Translations under genes and position numbers: made by a program
The notes under the pieces: model-generated
What the model was told of the DNA's origin: nothing
The model's database searches: none
The model's input: only the letters and a program-made list of their open reading frames with translations
NCBI GenBank assembly: GCA_905214605.1
Contig: CAJMMY010000004.1
Coordinates: 1 to 23,306, forward strand
DNA: 23,306 nt
Origin: an uncultured bacterium
GTDB lineage: Bacteria > Bacillota_A > Clostridia > Oscillospirales > Oscillospiraceae
Direction of reading: 5' to 3'
In this document: one piece after another, positions 13,247-21,007 of the stretch
Numbering within the stretch: position 1 is the stretch's first letter
Layout of the letters: each line of letters begins with the position of its first letter

Positions 13247-15103
13247 ATGGGAAAAATTATTGGTATTGACTTGGGTACAACCAACTCTTGCGTAGCCGTT
13301 ATGGAAGGCGGCGACACTGTCGTTATCCCCAACGCTGAAGGCGCTCGGACCACTCCGTCCGTGGTGGCATTTTCCAAAACCGGCGAGCGTATGGTCGGCC
13401 AGGTGGCAAAGCGTCAGGCTGTGACCAACCCCGACCGCACCATTTCCTCCATCAAACGTGAAATGGGTTCCGCTTACCGTGTGACCATCGATGACAAGAG
13501 CTACTCTCCTCAGGAAATCAGCGCAATGGTGCTGCAGAAACTGAAGGCAGACGCAGAGGCTTATCTGGGTCAGCCCGTCACCGAGGCTGTTATCACCGTT
13601 CCTGCATACTTCACCGACTCTCAGCGTCAGGCAACCAAGGATGCCGGCAAGATTGCAGGTCTGGAAGTAAAGAGAATCATCAACGAGCCTACCGCAGCTG
13701 CTCTGGCTTACGGTCTGGATAAGGAAGAGGACCAGAAGATTATGGTCTACGACTTGGGCGGCGGTACTTTCGATGTGTCCGTGCTGGAAATCGGCGACGG
13801 TGTCATTGAAGTTCTGGCAACGGCCGGCAACAACCGTCTGGGCGGCGATGACTTCGATAAGGCCATCGTGGATTACCTGGTCGGCGAATTCAAGAAGAGC
13901 GACGGCATCGACCTGACCGGCGATAAAGTGGCAATGCAGCGTCTGAGAGAGGCTGCCGAGAAAGCAAAATGCGACCTGTCCGGCATGACCACTACCACCA
14001 TTTCTCTGCCCTACATCACCGCTGATGCAACCGGCCCGAAACATCTGGAAGTGGAGCTGAGCCGTGCAAAGTTCAACGATCTGACCCGCAGCCTGGTGGA
14101 TGCAACCGTAGGTCCCGTGCGTCAGGCACTGTCCGATGCCGGTCTGAAGGCATCTGATTTGAGCAAGGTGCTGCTGGTGGGCGGTTCTACCCGTATCCCC
14201 GCTGTGCAGGATAAGGTCAAAGAGCTGACCGGCACCGAACCCTTCAAGGGCATTAACCCCGATGAGTGCGTGGCTGTGGGCGCTGCAATTCAGGGCGGCG
14301 TTCTGGGCGGCGACGTGGAAGGCGTTCTGCTGCTGGACGTAACGCCTCTGTCTCTGGGCATTGAAACGCTGGGCGGCGTGTGCACCAAGCTGATTGAGCG
14401 CAACACCACCATTCCTACCCGGAAGAGCCAGATTTTCTCCACCGCTGCCGACAACCAGACCTCTGTGGAAATCAACGTTCTGCAGGGCGAGCGGGAAATG
14501 GCACAGTACAACAAATCTCTGGGCCGGTTCCATCTGGACGGCATTGCCCCGGCTCGCCGCGGTGTGCCTCAGATTGAAGTGACCTTCGATATTGACGCAA
14601 ACGGCATTGTCAACGTGTCCGCAAAGGATTTGGGCACCGGCAAGGAGCAGCACATCACCATCACCTCTTCCACCAACATGAGCGAGGACGAAATCAACAA
14701 GGCTGTCCGCGATGCAGAGCAGTTCGCTGCAGAAGACGCAAAGCGGAAAGAGGAAATTGATATCCGCAACGAGGGTGACGCAATGGCTTACCAGACCGAG
14801 AACACCCTCACCGAGATGGGCGACAAGCTGGACGCAGCCGATAAATCCGAGCTGGAAGGCAAGCTGTCCGGTCTGAAAACCGCACTGGCAGGCACTGACT
14901 CCGGCGCCATCAAGACCGCAACCGAGGAGCTGAAACAGAGCTTCTACAAGGTCAGCGAGAAGATGTATCAGGCTGCCGGCGCACAGCAGGCAGGCGGTGC
15001 ACAGCCCGGCCCCGACATGGGCGGTCAGCAGGGCGGCGACGGCGGTAACGGCGGTCAGGATTACTACGATGCTGACTACACCGTTGTGGACGACGATAAA
15101 TAA
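13247..15103 (+). CDS. dnaK: Molecular chaperone DnaK (Hsp70)
   Basis: A complete 618-residue Hsp70. The ATPase domain has [17 protein letters not shown] (6-22), [14 protein letters not shown] (145-158), [19 protein letters not shown] (167-185) and [14 protein letters not shown]. The substrate-binding domain has [20 protein letters not shown] and [15 protein letters not shown], ending with a Gly/Gln-rich tail and an acidic terminus, DYTVVDDDK. It lacks the roughly 24-residue insert found near the N-terminal quarter in Gram-negative DnaK, as expected for Firmicutes. A consensus AGGAGG site lies before the ATG. It works with the DnaJ and GrpE of the same operon in protein folding and is controlled by HrcA. 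Confidence 0.99.
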   Translation: MGKIIGIDLGTTNSCVAVMEGGDTVVIPNAEGARTTPSVVAFSKTGERMVGQVAKRQAVTNPDRTISSIKREMGSAYRVTIDDKSYSPQEISAMVLQKLKADAEAYLGQPVTEAVITVPAYFTDSQRQATKDAGKIAGLEVKRIINEPTAAALAYGLDKEEDQKIMVYDLGGGTFDVSVLEIGDGVIEVLATAGNNRLGGDDFDKAIVDYLVGEFKKSDGIDLTGDKVAMQRLREAAEKAKCDLSGMTTTTISLPYITADATGPKHLEVELSRAKFNDLTRSLVDATVGPVRQALSDAGLKASDLSKVLLVGGSTRIPAVQDKVKELTGTEPFKGINPDECVAVGAAIQGGVLGGDVEGVLLLDVTPLSLGIETLGGVCTKLIERNTTIPTRKSQIFSTAADNQTSVEINVLQGEREMAQYNKSLGRFHLDGIAPARRGVPQIEVTFDIDANGIVNVSAKDLGTGKEQHITITSSTNMSEDEINKAVRDAEQFAAEDAKRKEEIDIRNEGDAMAYQTENTLTEMGDKLDAADKSELEGKLSGLKTALAGTDSGAIKTATEELKQSFYKVSEKMYQAAGAQQAGGAQPGPDMGGQQGGDGGNGGQDYYDADYTVVDDDK

Positions 15104-15123
15104 TTTACCTCGCGGTAAAAACT

Positions 15124-15152
15124 TAAGGGAGGTCTTTTCAAGACCTCCCTTA
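15124..15152 (+). other. Strong hairpin between dnaK and dnaJ
   Basis: A 13-bp perfect stem, TAAGGGAGGTCTT (15124-15136) with AAGACCTCCCTTA (15140-15152), has a 3-base loop. The lack of a following T-tract argues against efficient termination; partial termination or protection of the 3' end of a dnaK transcript would lower dnaJ expression. A second palindrome, GTGGTAT-C-ATACCAC, follows at 15155-15169. Confidence 0.7.
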
Positions 15153-15188
15153 CTGTGGTATCATACCACTGATTCTTTCCGGCAGAGC

Positions 15189-15262
15189 CGGGTTAAATTG
15201 CAAAACCCGTCTCCGGACCGGTTTTGAGAGGAGGTTCGCGGCGGACCGATGAGAACCATCGG
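15189..15262 (+). promoter_or_regulatory. Structured leader of dnaJ with competing stems
   Basis: CGGGTT (15189-15194) can pair with AACCCG (15204-15209), but CAAAACC (15201-15207) can instead pair with GGTTTTG (15220-15226); the two stems are mutually exclusive. A third stem, CCGATG (15246-15251) with CATCGG (15257-15262), lies directly before the ribosome site GGGAGAG. It may tune dnaJ translation. No known riboswitch or thermometer class was recognised. Confidence 0.45.
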
Positions 15263-15276
15263 GAGAGCGCGCCGTG

Positions 15277-15300
15277 ATGAAAAATGGCAGACAAACGTGA
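15277..15300 (+). CDS. Mini-ORF overlapping the dnaJ start (MKNGRQT)
   Basis: ATG at 15277 follows GGGAGAG by 9 bases, opens a 7-codon frame (MKNGRQT) and stops at 15298-15300. The dnaJ ATG (15284) lies inside it in another frame and is 16 bases from the same ribosome site, with no better site of its own. The mini-ORF may be translated and influence dnaJ initiation, or the ribosome may simply use the distant site. There is no independent evidence that the peptide is made. Confidence 0.25.
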   Translation: MKNGRQT

Positions 15301-16432
15301 TTATTATGAAGTCCTTGGCGTGAGCAAAACAGCCACGGACGATGAACTGAAAAAAGCTTACCGGAAACTGGCAAAGCAGTATCACCCGGACCTGCACCCC
15401 GGAGACAAAGAGGCTGAGGCGAAATTTAAGGAAATCAACGAGGCTTACGAGGTTCTTTCCGATGCAGACAAGCGGGCAAAGTATGACCAGTACGGTTTTG
15501 CGGCCTTCGACCCCAACTCCGGCTTTGGCGGATTCGACGGCGGTTTCGGCGGATTTGACGACCTGGGAGATATTCTGGGCTCTATTTTCGGCGGCGGTTT
15601 CGGCGGATTTGGCGGCGGTTTCGGTGGCGGCGGACAGCGCCGGAACAACGGTCCCCGGAAGGGCGAAAATGTCCGGGTCAATCTGACGCTGGACTTTGAA
15701 GAGGCTGTGTTCGGCTGCAAAAAGGAAATTCCCGTGAACATGGTGGAAACCTGCCCGGATTGCAAAGGCACCGGCTGCGCCGAGGGTACCCACCCGGAGA
15801 CCTGCCCGGATTGCGGCGGCCGGGGTACGGTGGTCCGCACCCAGCGCACGGCGATGGGCATGATGCAGTCCACCAGTCAGTGCCCCCGCTGCAACGGTCG
15901 CGGTCAGGTGATTCATACCCCCTGCCCCACCTGCAAGGGCAACGGCCGGATTCGGAAGAAAAAGACCGTCAGCGTGAACATTCCCGCCGGTATCGACAAC
16001 GGACAGACCGTATCCCTCCGGGGCTTGGGCAATGAGGGCGTCAACGGCGGAGCCCCCGGCGATTTGCTGGTGACCGTAACCGTGCGTGCCCATGCGCTGT
16101 TTGAACGTGACGGCAGCTCCATTCTGTTGGATTTGCCCATCAGCTATGCACAGGCTGTTTTGGGCGCGGAAGTGACCGTTCCCACGCTGACGGGCAAGGT
16201 CAAACTGACCATTCCCGAGGGCACCGACACCGGAACCACTTTCCGGCTGAAGGGCAAGGGCGTTCCCTTCCTCCGGGGCAACGGCAGCGGCGACCAGTTC
16301 GTGACCGTGAACATCGAGACGCCGAAAAAGCTGAACGATACCCAGAAAGAGGCTCTGCGGAAATTCGCAGAGGCTATGGACGAGCCGGTAGCCGCCGAGA
16401 AAAAGCGCGGTTTCGGCAAGAAGAAAAAATAA
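15284..16432 (+). CDS. dnaJ: Chaperone protein DnaJ (Hsp40, type I)
   Basis: A 382-residue type I J-protein that stimulates DnaK ATPase and delivers substrates. The J-domain (1-70) has the essential HPD at 34-36 in [12 protein letters not shown] Gly/Phe-rich region spans about 71-118 with repeated GFGG units. Four zinc-finger repeats follow from about 157: [27 protein letters not shown] and CPTCKGNGR. The C-terminal substrate domains include [29 protein letters not shown] and [16 protein letters not shown]. The start at 15284 is set by family alignment ([15 protein letters not shown]), although no close ribosome site is visible. It is the last gene of the hrcA operon, 180 bases after dnaK, with several hairpins between. 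Confidence 0.98.
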   Translation: MADKRDYYEVLGVSKTATDDELKKAYRKLAKQYHPDLHPGDKEAEAKFKEINEAYEVLSDADKRAKYDQYGFAAFDPNSGFGGFDGGFGGFDDLGDILGSIFGGGFGGFGGGFGGGGQRRNNGPRKGENVRVNLTLDFEEAVFGCKKEIPVNMVETCPDCKGTGCAEGTHPETCPDCGGRGTVVRTQRTAMGMMQSTSQCPRCNGRGQVIHTPCPTCKGNGRIRKKKTVSVNIPAGIDNGQTVSLRGLGNEGVNGGAPGDLLVTVTVRAHALFERDGSSILLDLPISYAQAVLGAEVTVPTLTGKVKLTIPEGTDTGTTFRLKGKGVPFLRGNGSGDQFVTVNIETPKKLNDTQKEALRKFAEAMDEPVAAEKKRGFGKKKK

Positions 16433-16449
16433 ACCAATATTGGACAAAA

Positions 16450-16482
16450 CAATCCCCCTGCGGCAGCGCCGCAGGGGGATTG
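16450..16482. terminator. Bidirectional intrinsic terminator between dnaJ and the HAD gene
   Basis: A 15-bp perfect stem, CAATCCCCCTGCGGC (16450-16464) with GCCGCAGGGGGATTG (16468-16482), has an AGC loop. The minus-strand side continues into TTTTGT, a better T-tract than the plus-strand side. It serves two convergent transcripts. Confidence 0.9.
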
Positions 16483-16487
16483 CGTAT

Positions 16488-17198
16488 TTATAAGGTTTGC
16501 AGAAACGCCAAGGCATCGTCTGCAGTGCCGCAAGGTGCGGTCACCGGTCGGTTTTGCGGATTGATGAGGCAATCGGTAATCAGAAACGAGGGGATTCCCA
16601 ACGCTTCGGCAGGACCCCGGTCCTCTTCCATATCGTTGCCCACCAGCAGACAATCCTCCGGGCGGAGAGAAAAGCGCTCCAGAATTTCCCGGAAATAGGC
16701 GGGATTGGGCTTGCAGAAATGGGAATTATCATAATCCGTGACCCAATCGAACTCCGTATCCGACAAGCCCAGCCAGCTCAAGCGGCTTTGCTGCCCGCAA
16801 CGTGGGAAAATGGGATTCGTGGAGAGAATCACCAAATCGGCTTTCTCCCGGGCGGCGGCAACCAATGCCCGAGCCCGGTGGCTGGGCTGGGTAAATTCCT
16901 TGGCGCCGTGGAATTCATTCCGGTAAAAGCTGTCGAAAATCGGATCGTCCACCCGGCAATCCCGGCCCATTTCCCGGTTGAAGGTCTCCCAGAATCGTTG
17001 GGAATTGGTTTCCTCGCCGTCGTTTTTCACCATGGCGCTTACGCCTTTCCACAAGCTGCTGATTAACAGCTGGGGGTCATAGCCGTAGGGCGCCAGTTTT
17101 GCGGCCAGCAGCCGGAAATATCCCTTGGTGAATACGTCTTGGTCCATGGGCAGCAGAGTGCCGTCCAAATCAAATAAAATGGCTCGTTTTTCTTTCAT
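16488..17198 (-). CDS. HAD-superfamily hydrolase
   Basis: A 236-residue haloacid-dehalogenase-fold phosphatase. It shows the nucleophile motif LFDLDGTLLP (Asp10/Asp12), a motif II Ser/Thr in VILSTNPIFP, a motif III Lys in FCKPNPAYF and the motif IV acidic pair in VGNDMEEDRGPAEALGI. The substrate is unknown. The start at 17198 overlaps the upstream gene's stop as TGATG, and the only ribosome-site-like AGGA is 12 bases away, so it probably relied on translational coupling to the upstream FMN dehydrogenase gene. That coupling would be lost in the present sequence because the frameshifted upstream frame ends 65 bases earlier. A strong terminator follows the stop. Confidence 0.88.
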   Translation of the reverse strand: MKEKRAILFDLDGTLLPMDQDVFTKGYFRLLAAKLAPYGYDPQLLISSLWKGVSAMVKNDGEETNSQRFWETFNREMGRDCRVDDPIFDSFYRNEFHGAKEFTQPSHRARALVAAAREKADLVILSTNPIFPRCGQQSRLSWLGLSDTEFDWVTDYDNSHFCKPNPAYFREILERFSLRPEDCLLVGNDMEEDRGPAEALGIPSFLITDCLINPQNRPVTAPCGTADDALAFLQTL

Positions 17199-18210
17199 CA
17201 GTAGTTGTTCCTATTCCGAATTTTGTCTTTTGTAATGTCTGCCAAGGTGTTGCAGCCGGTAATCAGCATATTGTCGTGGAGCTCTGCCTTGATTTTCTCC
17301 AGATACAGGGCCACGCCCTCGGCACCGCCGCCGATGGCTGCATGGCATACCGGACGGCCGATGAGCACGGCGTCAGCGCCCAATGCCAGACATTTATACA
17401 CATCGCCGCCGGAACGAATTCCGCCGTCTTGTTTCCAACGGCTGCCCGGATTTCGCCGATGACGCTGGCGGTTGCAGGCGCGTCGGGAATGATGCGGCCG
17501 CCGTGGGTGGAAATCACAATGCCGTAAGCACCCAGCTCTGCGGCAATTTTTGCGGCCCGGGGGGTGACCAGACCCTTGACGATAAAGGGCAGCTTGGTGC
17601 AGGAAATGATTTCCTCCAAATCCTTGGCACTTTTGGGGTCCACGGGCTTGCCCAGCAGTTTCAGATTGATCAGACCGGCGCTGTCCACATCGCAGCAGAC
17701 GGCTTTGGCGCCGGCTGCTTCTGCCAGACGGATATGGTGAATGATGCGCTCGTTTTTCCACGGCTTGATGGTGGGCACGGCCATACCGCCGGCCAACTTG
17801 GTCATTTCAATGCCGTTGAGATACATTTCGTCCTGGGGTGCGTCCGGGGTGAATGCCATGGTGCCGGCTTGCAGCGCGCCGTTGACCTGCGCCTCGGTGA
17901 ACTGATATTCCGTCAGGTCGCTGCCGAAATTCATGCCCGCACCGCCGCAGGGTGCGCCCAAAACCGGCATGGACAGGGTTTCGCCGAACAGCGCAATGGA
18001 GCTGTCCTGCCCTTTGGTGTTGTCGAAAATGGGGTCCATGAGAATGTCAATGTTCCGCAGATAATTCAGACATTCCGTAAAGGATTTTCCATCTCCCTTT
18101 GCGCCGGGACCGGGGACCTGACCCTTGCAGGCGACGCCGTTGCACACCGGGCAGACCTTACATTTTGTGGTCCGCTGCCGTGCGTTTTCCAGAACTTCCT
18201 GGTATGTCAT
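17198..18210 (-). pseudogene. FMN-dependent alpha-hydroxy-acid dehydrogenase, frameshifted
   Basis: Related to FMN-dependent alpha-hydroxy-acid oxidising proteins of Clostridia. Residues 1-30 carry a Cys-rich segment, CKVCPVCNGVACKGQVPGPG; FTPDAPQDEMYLN, VDSAGLINLK, IVKGLVTPRAAK and the HGGR motif follow. Near 17421-17428 the frame is lost: the first frame runs on to a foreign tail ending at 17263, whereas another frame supplies the missing DGGIRSGGDVYKCLALGADA, IGRPV and the C-terminus ending at 17198. The break removes part of the FMN-phosphate-binding strand. Because about five residues also appear missing, a deletion of about 16 bases fits better than a single-base error. The 5' end is normal, with GGGAGG before the ATG at 18210. 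A sequencing or assembly error cannot be excluded. Confidence 0.85.
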
Positions 18211-18254
18211 ATTTGTTTCCTCCCGTTTTCAGAATGTGACGATTTGATGCTCTG

Positions 18255-18283
18255 ATTATACCGAACTTTTTTCCGGGTGGCAA
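18255..18283 (-). promoter_or_regulatory. Sigma-A-type promoter of the FMN dehydrogenase/HAD operon
   Basis: Minus strand: TTGCCA (18283-18278), a 17-base spacer and TATAAT (18260-18255). Transcription would start near 18248, about 38 bases before the ATG at 18210. Confidence 0.78.
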
Positions 18284-18352
18284 GGTCGGAATGGATTTCC
18301 GACGGTGGGGGGCGGAAAAAATTCCCCGAGGGCGGCAGAGCGAAGTACGGGC

Positions 18353-18382
18353 GGAAAAAACCCGGAAATTCCGGTTTTTTCC
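18353..18382. repeat. Inverted repeat between divergent promoters
   Basis: GGAAAAAACC (18353-18362) and GGTTTTTTCC (18373-18382) are perfect 10-bp arms around 10 bases. It lies between the divergent promoters at 18255-18283 and 18414-18442 and could form a terminator-like hairpin or bind a regulator. Confidence 0.5.
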
Positions 18383-18413
18383 GGGTTTTAGCCCATTGTT
18401 CATGGTTTGTTTG

Positions 18414-18442
18414 TTGACAATTCCCGCCGGGTGTGGTATACA
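18414..18442 (+). promoter_or_regulatory. Sigma-A promoter of the SH3-domain gene
   Basis: Consensus TTGACA (18414-18419), a 17-base spacer and TATACA (18437-18442). Transcription should start near 18449, which rules out the in-frame ATG at 18447 as a normal start. Confidence 0.8.
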
Positions 18443-18491
18443 ATTGATGATTTCGGTACAAATAATAAATGAAGAAAACGAGGGATTTGAT

Positions 18492-19064
18492 TTGGATAAC
18501 TACGAAGAACCCAGAAAATCCGGCACGGTGCTGAAGGTCATTCTGATCATCATTACTGTGATTGCTGTGGTGGCAGCCGTGGCAATGGGTTTGCTGTATT
18601 ACAATGCAACCAGTACGTTGAAACTGATTCGGGAGAAGAACACTTCTCTGACCGAAAGCCTGAACGATTACAAAACGCAGGTGGAAGAATTTGACACCAA
18701 GAAGGAAGAATACGAAAAGCAGATTGAAGATCTGACCGCACAGCTGGAAGAGGCACAGAGCGCCATTCAGGCACCTGACCTGAACGGTGAGGGCAAGGAG
18801 CAGAACAAGCCTGCCATCGACCTGAGCGGCAACAAGTCTCTGTCCGTCAAGCCGGACAAGCTGTTTGACGAGGGCGTGGCTTACACCGTGAACACCGATG
18901 GTCTGAACCTGCGTTCCGGTCCCAGCACCACCTATCAGATTATCACCTCTGCGTCCAAGGGCAACAGCGTGACCGCTTATGCACAGGACGGCGATTGGCT
19001 GCTGATTACCACCGACGGCACCACGTTCGGTTGGGTGAAGAGCACCTATATCACCAAAAAGTAA
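18492..19064 (+). CDS. Membrane-anchored coiled-coil protein with C-terminal SH3b domain
   Basis: A 190-residue protein. Residues about 13-37 form a membrane segment (VLKVILIIITVIAVVAAVAM); about 42-97 form a Lys/Glu-rich coiled coil; about 98-128 a linker; and 130-190 a bacterial SH3 domain (VAYTVNTDGLNLRSGPSTTY, ending FGWVKSTYITKK). SH3b domains usually bind cell-wall peptides, so this protein probably spans the membrane and contacts the wall. The TTG at 18492 is chosen as start because GAGGGA lies just upstream and the predicted transcription start is near 18449; the in-frame ATG at 18447 would add 15 residues but falls at the transcription start. It stands alone between its promoter and a strong terminator. 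Confidence 0.8.
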   Translation: MDNYEEPRKSGTVLKVILIIITVIAVVAAVAMGLLYYNATSTLKLIREKNTSLTESLNDYKTQVEEFDTKKEEYEKQIEDLTAQLEEAQSAIQAPDLNGEGKEQNKPAIDLSGNKSLSVKPDKLFDEGVAYTVNTDGLNLRSGPSTTYQIITSASKGNSVTAYAQDGDWLLITTDGTTFGWVKSTYITKK

Positions 19065-19077
19065 ATCGAACCGTGAA

Positions 19078-19108
19078 CCCTCCCTGCCCGACGGCAGGGA
19101 GGGTTTTT
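19078..19108 (+). terminator. Intrinsic terminator after the SH3-domain gene
   Basis: CCCTCCCTGCC (19078-19088) pairs perfectly with GGCAGGGAGGG (19093-19103) around CGAC, followed by TTTTT. Confidence 0.95.
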
Positions 19109-19214
19109 GTTTTCGGACAAGGTAATCTTATTTTATCCCTAAGAAAAAATTATGACCCTCTTCAAAAAGAATGTTGGACAAATTCATCAAAACGTGTTAC
19201 GCTATAAACAATGA

Positions 19215-19232
19215 TTGTGTAAAAAATCACAA
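19215..19232 (+). promoter_or_regulatory. Rex-like operator upstream of the SDR gene
   Basis: TTGTGTAAAAAATCACAA matches the 18-bp Rex pattern TTGTGA-N6-TCACAA at all but one specified position. It lies 24 bases before the start codon and just after a weak promoter-like sequence (TATAAA near 19203). Rex represses redox genes when NADH is low and lets go when NADH rises. Confidence 0.55.
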
Positions 19233-19256
19233 TATGTTTTTGGAAGGAGCGTTTTC

Positions 19257-20732
19257 ATGAAAAAAGTAGTATTCCTGACCGGTGCCACCGGCATTATGGG
19301 TATGGAGACCGTCAAGCGGTTCATGGACCATCTGGACGAAATTGAACTGCGGGTACTGGCTCGCCCCAGCGAAATCAACTATGAAAAGCTGAAACCCTAT
19401 GAGGACAAAATCCAGATTATCTGGGGCAACCTGATGGATTATGACCTGATGAGCCGCTGCATGGAAGGCGTGGACTACGTGCTCCATGTGGGTGCAATTC
19501 TGAACCCCATCGCCACGGACTGGCCGCCCGACATTACCCTGCGCACCAACTACGGCTCCACCTTGGCAATGCTCCGGGGCATTAAGCAGTATCATCAGGA
19601 AGAAAAGACCCACTTTGTGTACGTGAGCACTGTGGAGGCTCTGGGTCATCATGAGGCGCCCCATATCTGGGGCCGTATGGGCGACCCCCTGCAGCCGCCT
19701 ATCTACTGCTACTATGCCATGAGTAAAGTGGCCTCGGAGCGGGCTGTGGCAGAGTCCGGTTTGAAATATTGGGCCATCGTCCGTCAGTCTTTCCAGATTC
19801 CCAACAACCCCATTGCTGCGGATTATCCCATCGTGGCACACATGCCTCAGGATACCTACGGCGAGCGTATGGACGCAGAATCCTCCGGCAATCTGATGGT
19901 GCAGATTTGCCTGAACGCTCCGGAGAATTTCTGGCGCTACGGCTATCACATGGGCGGCGGCGAAGACCAGCGCTTTGACCAGTACAGCTACGTGAAGGCA
20001 CTGCACGGCAACGCCCGGGCAGGCTGGAGCCCCAAGTGGCTGGCAACCAAGAACTATCACGGCTGCTACTTCACCGATTCCGACGATTTGAACGAAATCG
20101 TGCCTTATCGTCTGAAAGACCGGGCACAGTTCTTGAAGGACGAGCTGATGAACCAGATTAAGCTGGTGAAATCCAAGCCCAGAATGACTCCGGAAGAGGT
20201 TGAGGCAAAGAATAAGCGCATCGCCCGCAAGCCCGGCGGAACCCTTTGGGCCATTGAAAACAACGATGAGGAAACCATTCGCGTTCTCTGGGGTTCTCGT
20301 GAGAAATACGACGCCATTCCCGAAAACTGGGATGACATTCCCCTGCCCGAACCCACTTACCCGGTGGAATATCTGGACCACGGCTATGACGAGACCAAAC
20401 CTTTGAGCGAGCTGGATTTGGCGGATATGCAGCAGGCTGCAAAATTCCGCGGCGGCGAGTGCTTGTCCGAAACCATGGAAAAGGGCGATTTGTTCACACC
20501 GCTGAACTGGAAGTGCGCCTTTGGTCATGAGTTTACCGGCAGCCCCAACCTGATTCTCCGTCTGGGTCACTGGTGCCCCCACTGCCTGGAGAAAGAATGG
20601 AACTATTACGAGCAGGCAAAGGTGAACCCCTTCTTCGCACAGACTTGGGACCACGCCCACAAGGACGAGGAGCCCTTCACGGTGAAGATGGAGTGCGACG
20701 CCACCTTGATTGACAAGTGCTTCGATAAGTAA
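19257..20732 (+). CDS. NAD-dependent epimerase/dehydratase-type SDR with C-terminal zinc-ribbon-like tail
   Basis: A 491-residue extended short-chain dehydrogenase/reductase. The Rossmann motif GATGIMG (9-15), YVSTVEALG (122-130, catalytic Ser) and YAMSK (153-157, catalytic Tyr and Lys) are present, so the catalytic core is intact. After about residue 290 the sequence leaves the usual SDR length. The C-terminal portion ends with WKCAFGHEF (418-426) and HWCPHC (438-443), a Cys/His set (Cys420, His424, Cys440, Cys443) resembling a treble-clef zinc ribbon. The substrate is unknown. The start at 19257 has AGGAG about 7 bases upstream, and a Rex-like palindrome lies just before it. It forms a single-gene unit with a terminator behind and nifJ beyond. 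Confidence 0.85.
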   Translation: MKKVVFLTGATGIMGMETVKRFMDHLDEIELRVLARPSEINYEKLKPYEDKIQIIWGNLMDYDLMSRCMEGVDYVLHVGAILNPIATDWPPDITLRTNYGSTLAMLRGIKQYHQEEKTHFVYVSTVEALGHHEAPHIWGRMGDPLQPPIYCYYAMSKVASERAVAESGLKYWAIVRQSFQIPNNPIAADYPIVAHMPQDTYGERMDAESSGNLMVQICLNAPENFWRYGYHMGGGEDQRFDQYSYVKALHGNARAGWSPKWLATKNYHGCYFTDSDDLNEIVPYRLKDRAQFLKDELMNQIKLVKSKPRMTPEEVEAKNKRIARKPGGTLWAIENNDEETIRVLWGSREKYDAIPENWDDIPLPEPTYPVEYLDHGYDETKPLSELDLADMQQAAKFRGGECLSETMEKGDLFTPLNWKCAFGHEFTGSPNLILRLGHWCPHCLEKEWNYYEQAKVNPFFAQTWDHAHKDEEPFTVKMECDATLIDKCFDK

Positions 20733-20762
20733 AAGTGGAAACAGAATAAGTAAAACGAATTG

Positions 20763-20799
20763 ATTCCCGTCCGAACTTGCATCGGACGGGAATTTTTTT
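20763..20799 (+). terminator. Intrinsic terminator after the SDR gene
   Basis: ATTCCCGTCCG (20763-20773) pairs with CGGACGGGAAT (20783-20793), with a loop of about 9 bases, followed by a run of T to 20799. Confidence 0.93.
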
Positions 20800-20807
20800 G
20801 AAAAAAT

Positions 20808-20841
20808 GCACAATTTAGCGGGCTAAAATGCAATATTGTGC
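20808..20841. repeat. Inverted repeats upstream of the nifJ promoter
   Basis: GCACAAT (20808-20814) and ATTGTGC (20835-20841) are perfect 7-bp arms; nested between them TTTAGC (20814-20819) and GCTAAA (20822-20827) form a second inverted repeat. They lie 30-60 bases upstream of the nifJ -35 box. Confidence 0.45.
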
Positions 20842-20871
20842 GAAAAAAGCAGCGAAAACCGCAAAATCAAT

Positions 20872-20899
20872 TTGACATCGCATTTTCGGGGGTTATAAT
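20872..20899 (+). promoter_or_regulatory. Sigma-A promoter of nifJ
   Basis: Perfect TTGACA (20872-20877), a 16-base spacer and perfect TATAAT (20894-20899). Transcription would begin near 20906, leaving a leader of about 100 bases. Confidence 0.88.
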
Positions 20900-20910
20900 G
20901 GTAATGTATG

Positions 20911-20987
20911 AACACCGGAGGGAAACGGTGTTGATCGTATGGTACGAAATTTGAAACCGGTCTGAAAAATCCCCTCGGCAGGACCGG
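20911..20987 (+). promoter_or_regulatory. Structured leader of nifJ
   Basis: Stem 1: AACACCG (20911-20917) with CGGTGTT (20926-20932), whose loop holds a Shine-Dalgarno-like GAGGG. Stem 2: CCGGTC (20957-20962) with GACCGG (20982-20987), just before the real ribosome site GGAGG at 20993-20997. An 8-codon frame (MNTGGKRC) spans stem 1 at 20908-20934. Function is unknown; the stems may simply stabilise a highly expressed mRNA. Confidence 0.4.
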
Positions 20988-21007
20988 AAAATGGAGGAAA
21001 GACAATC

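Noticed and set aside
13211..14653. 480-codon minus-strand open frame antisense to dnaK
   Set aside because: Opposite one of the most conserved proteins known; no domain or ribosome site supports it.
15176..15283. Known riboswitch or heat thermometer before dnaJ
   Set aside because: Stems can be drawn, but no conserved core of a known riboswitch class or ROSE/fourU-type thermometer was recognised.
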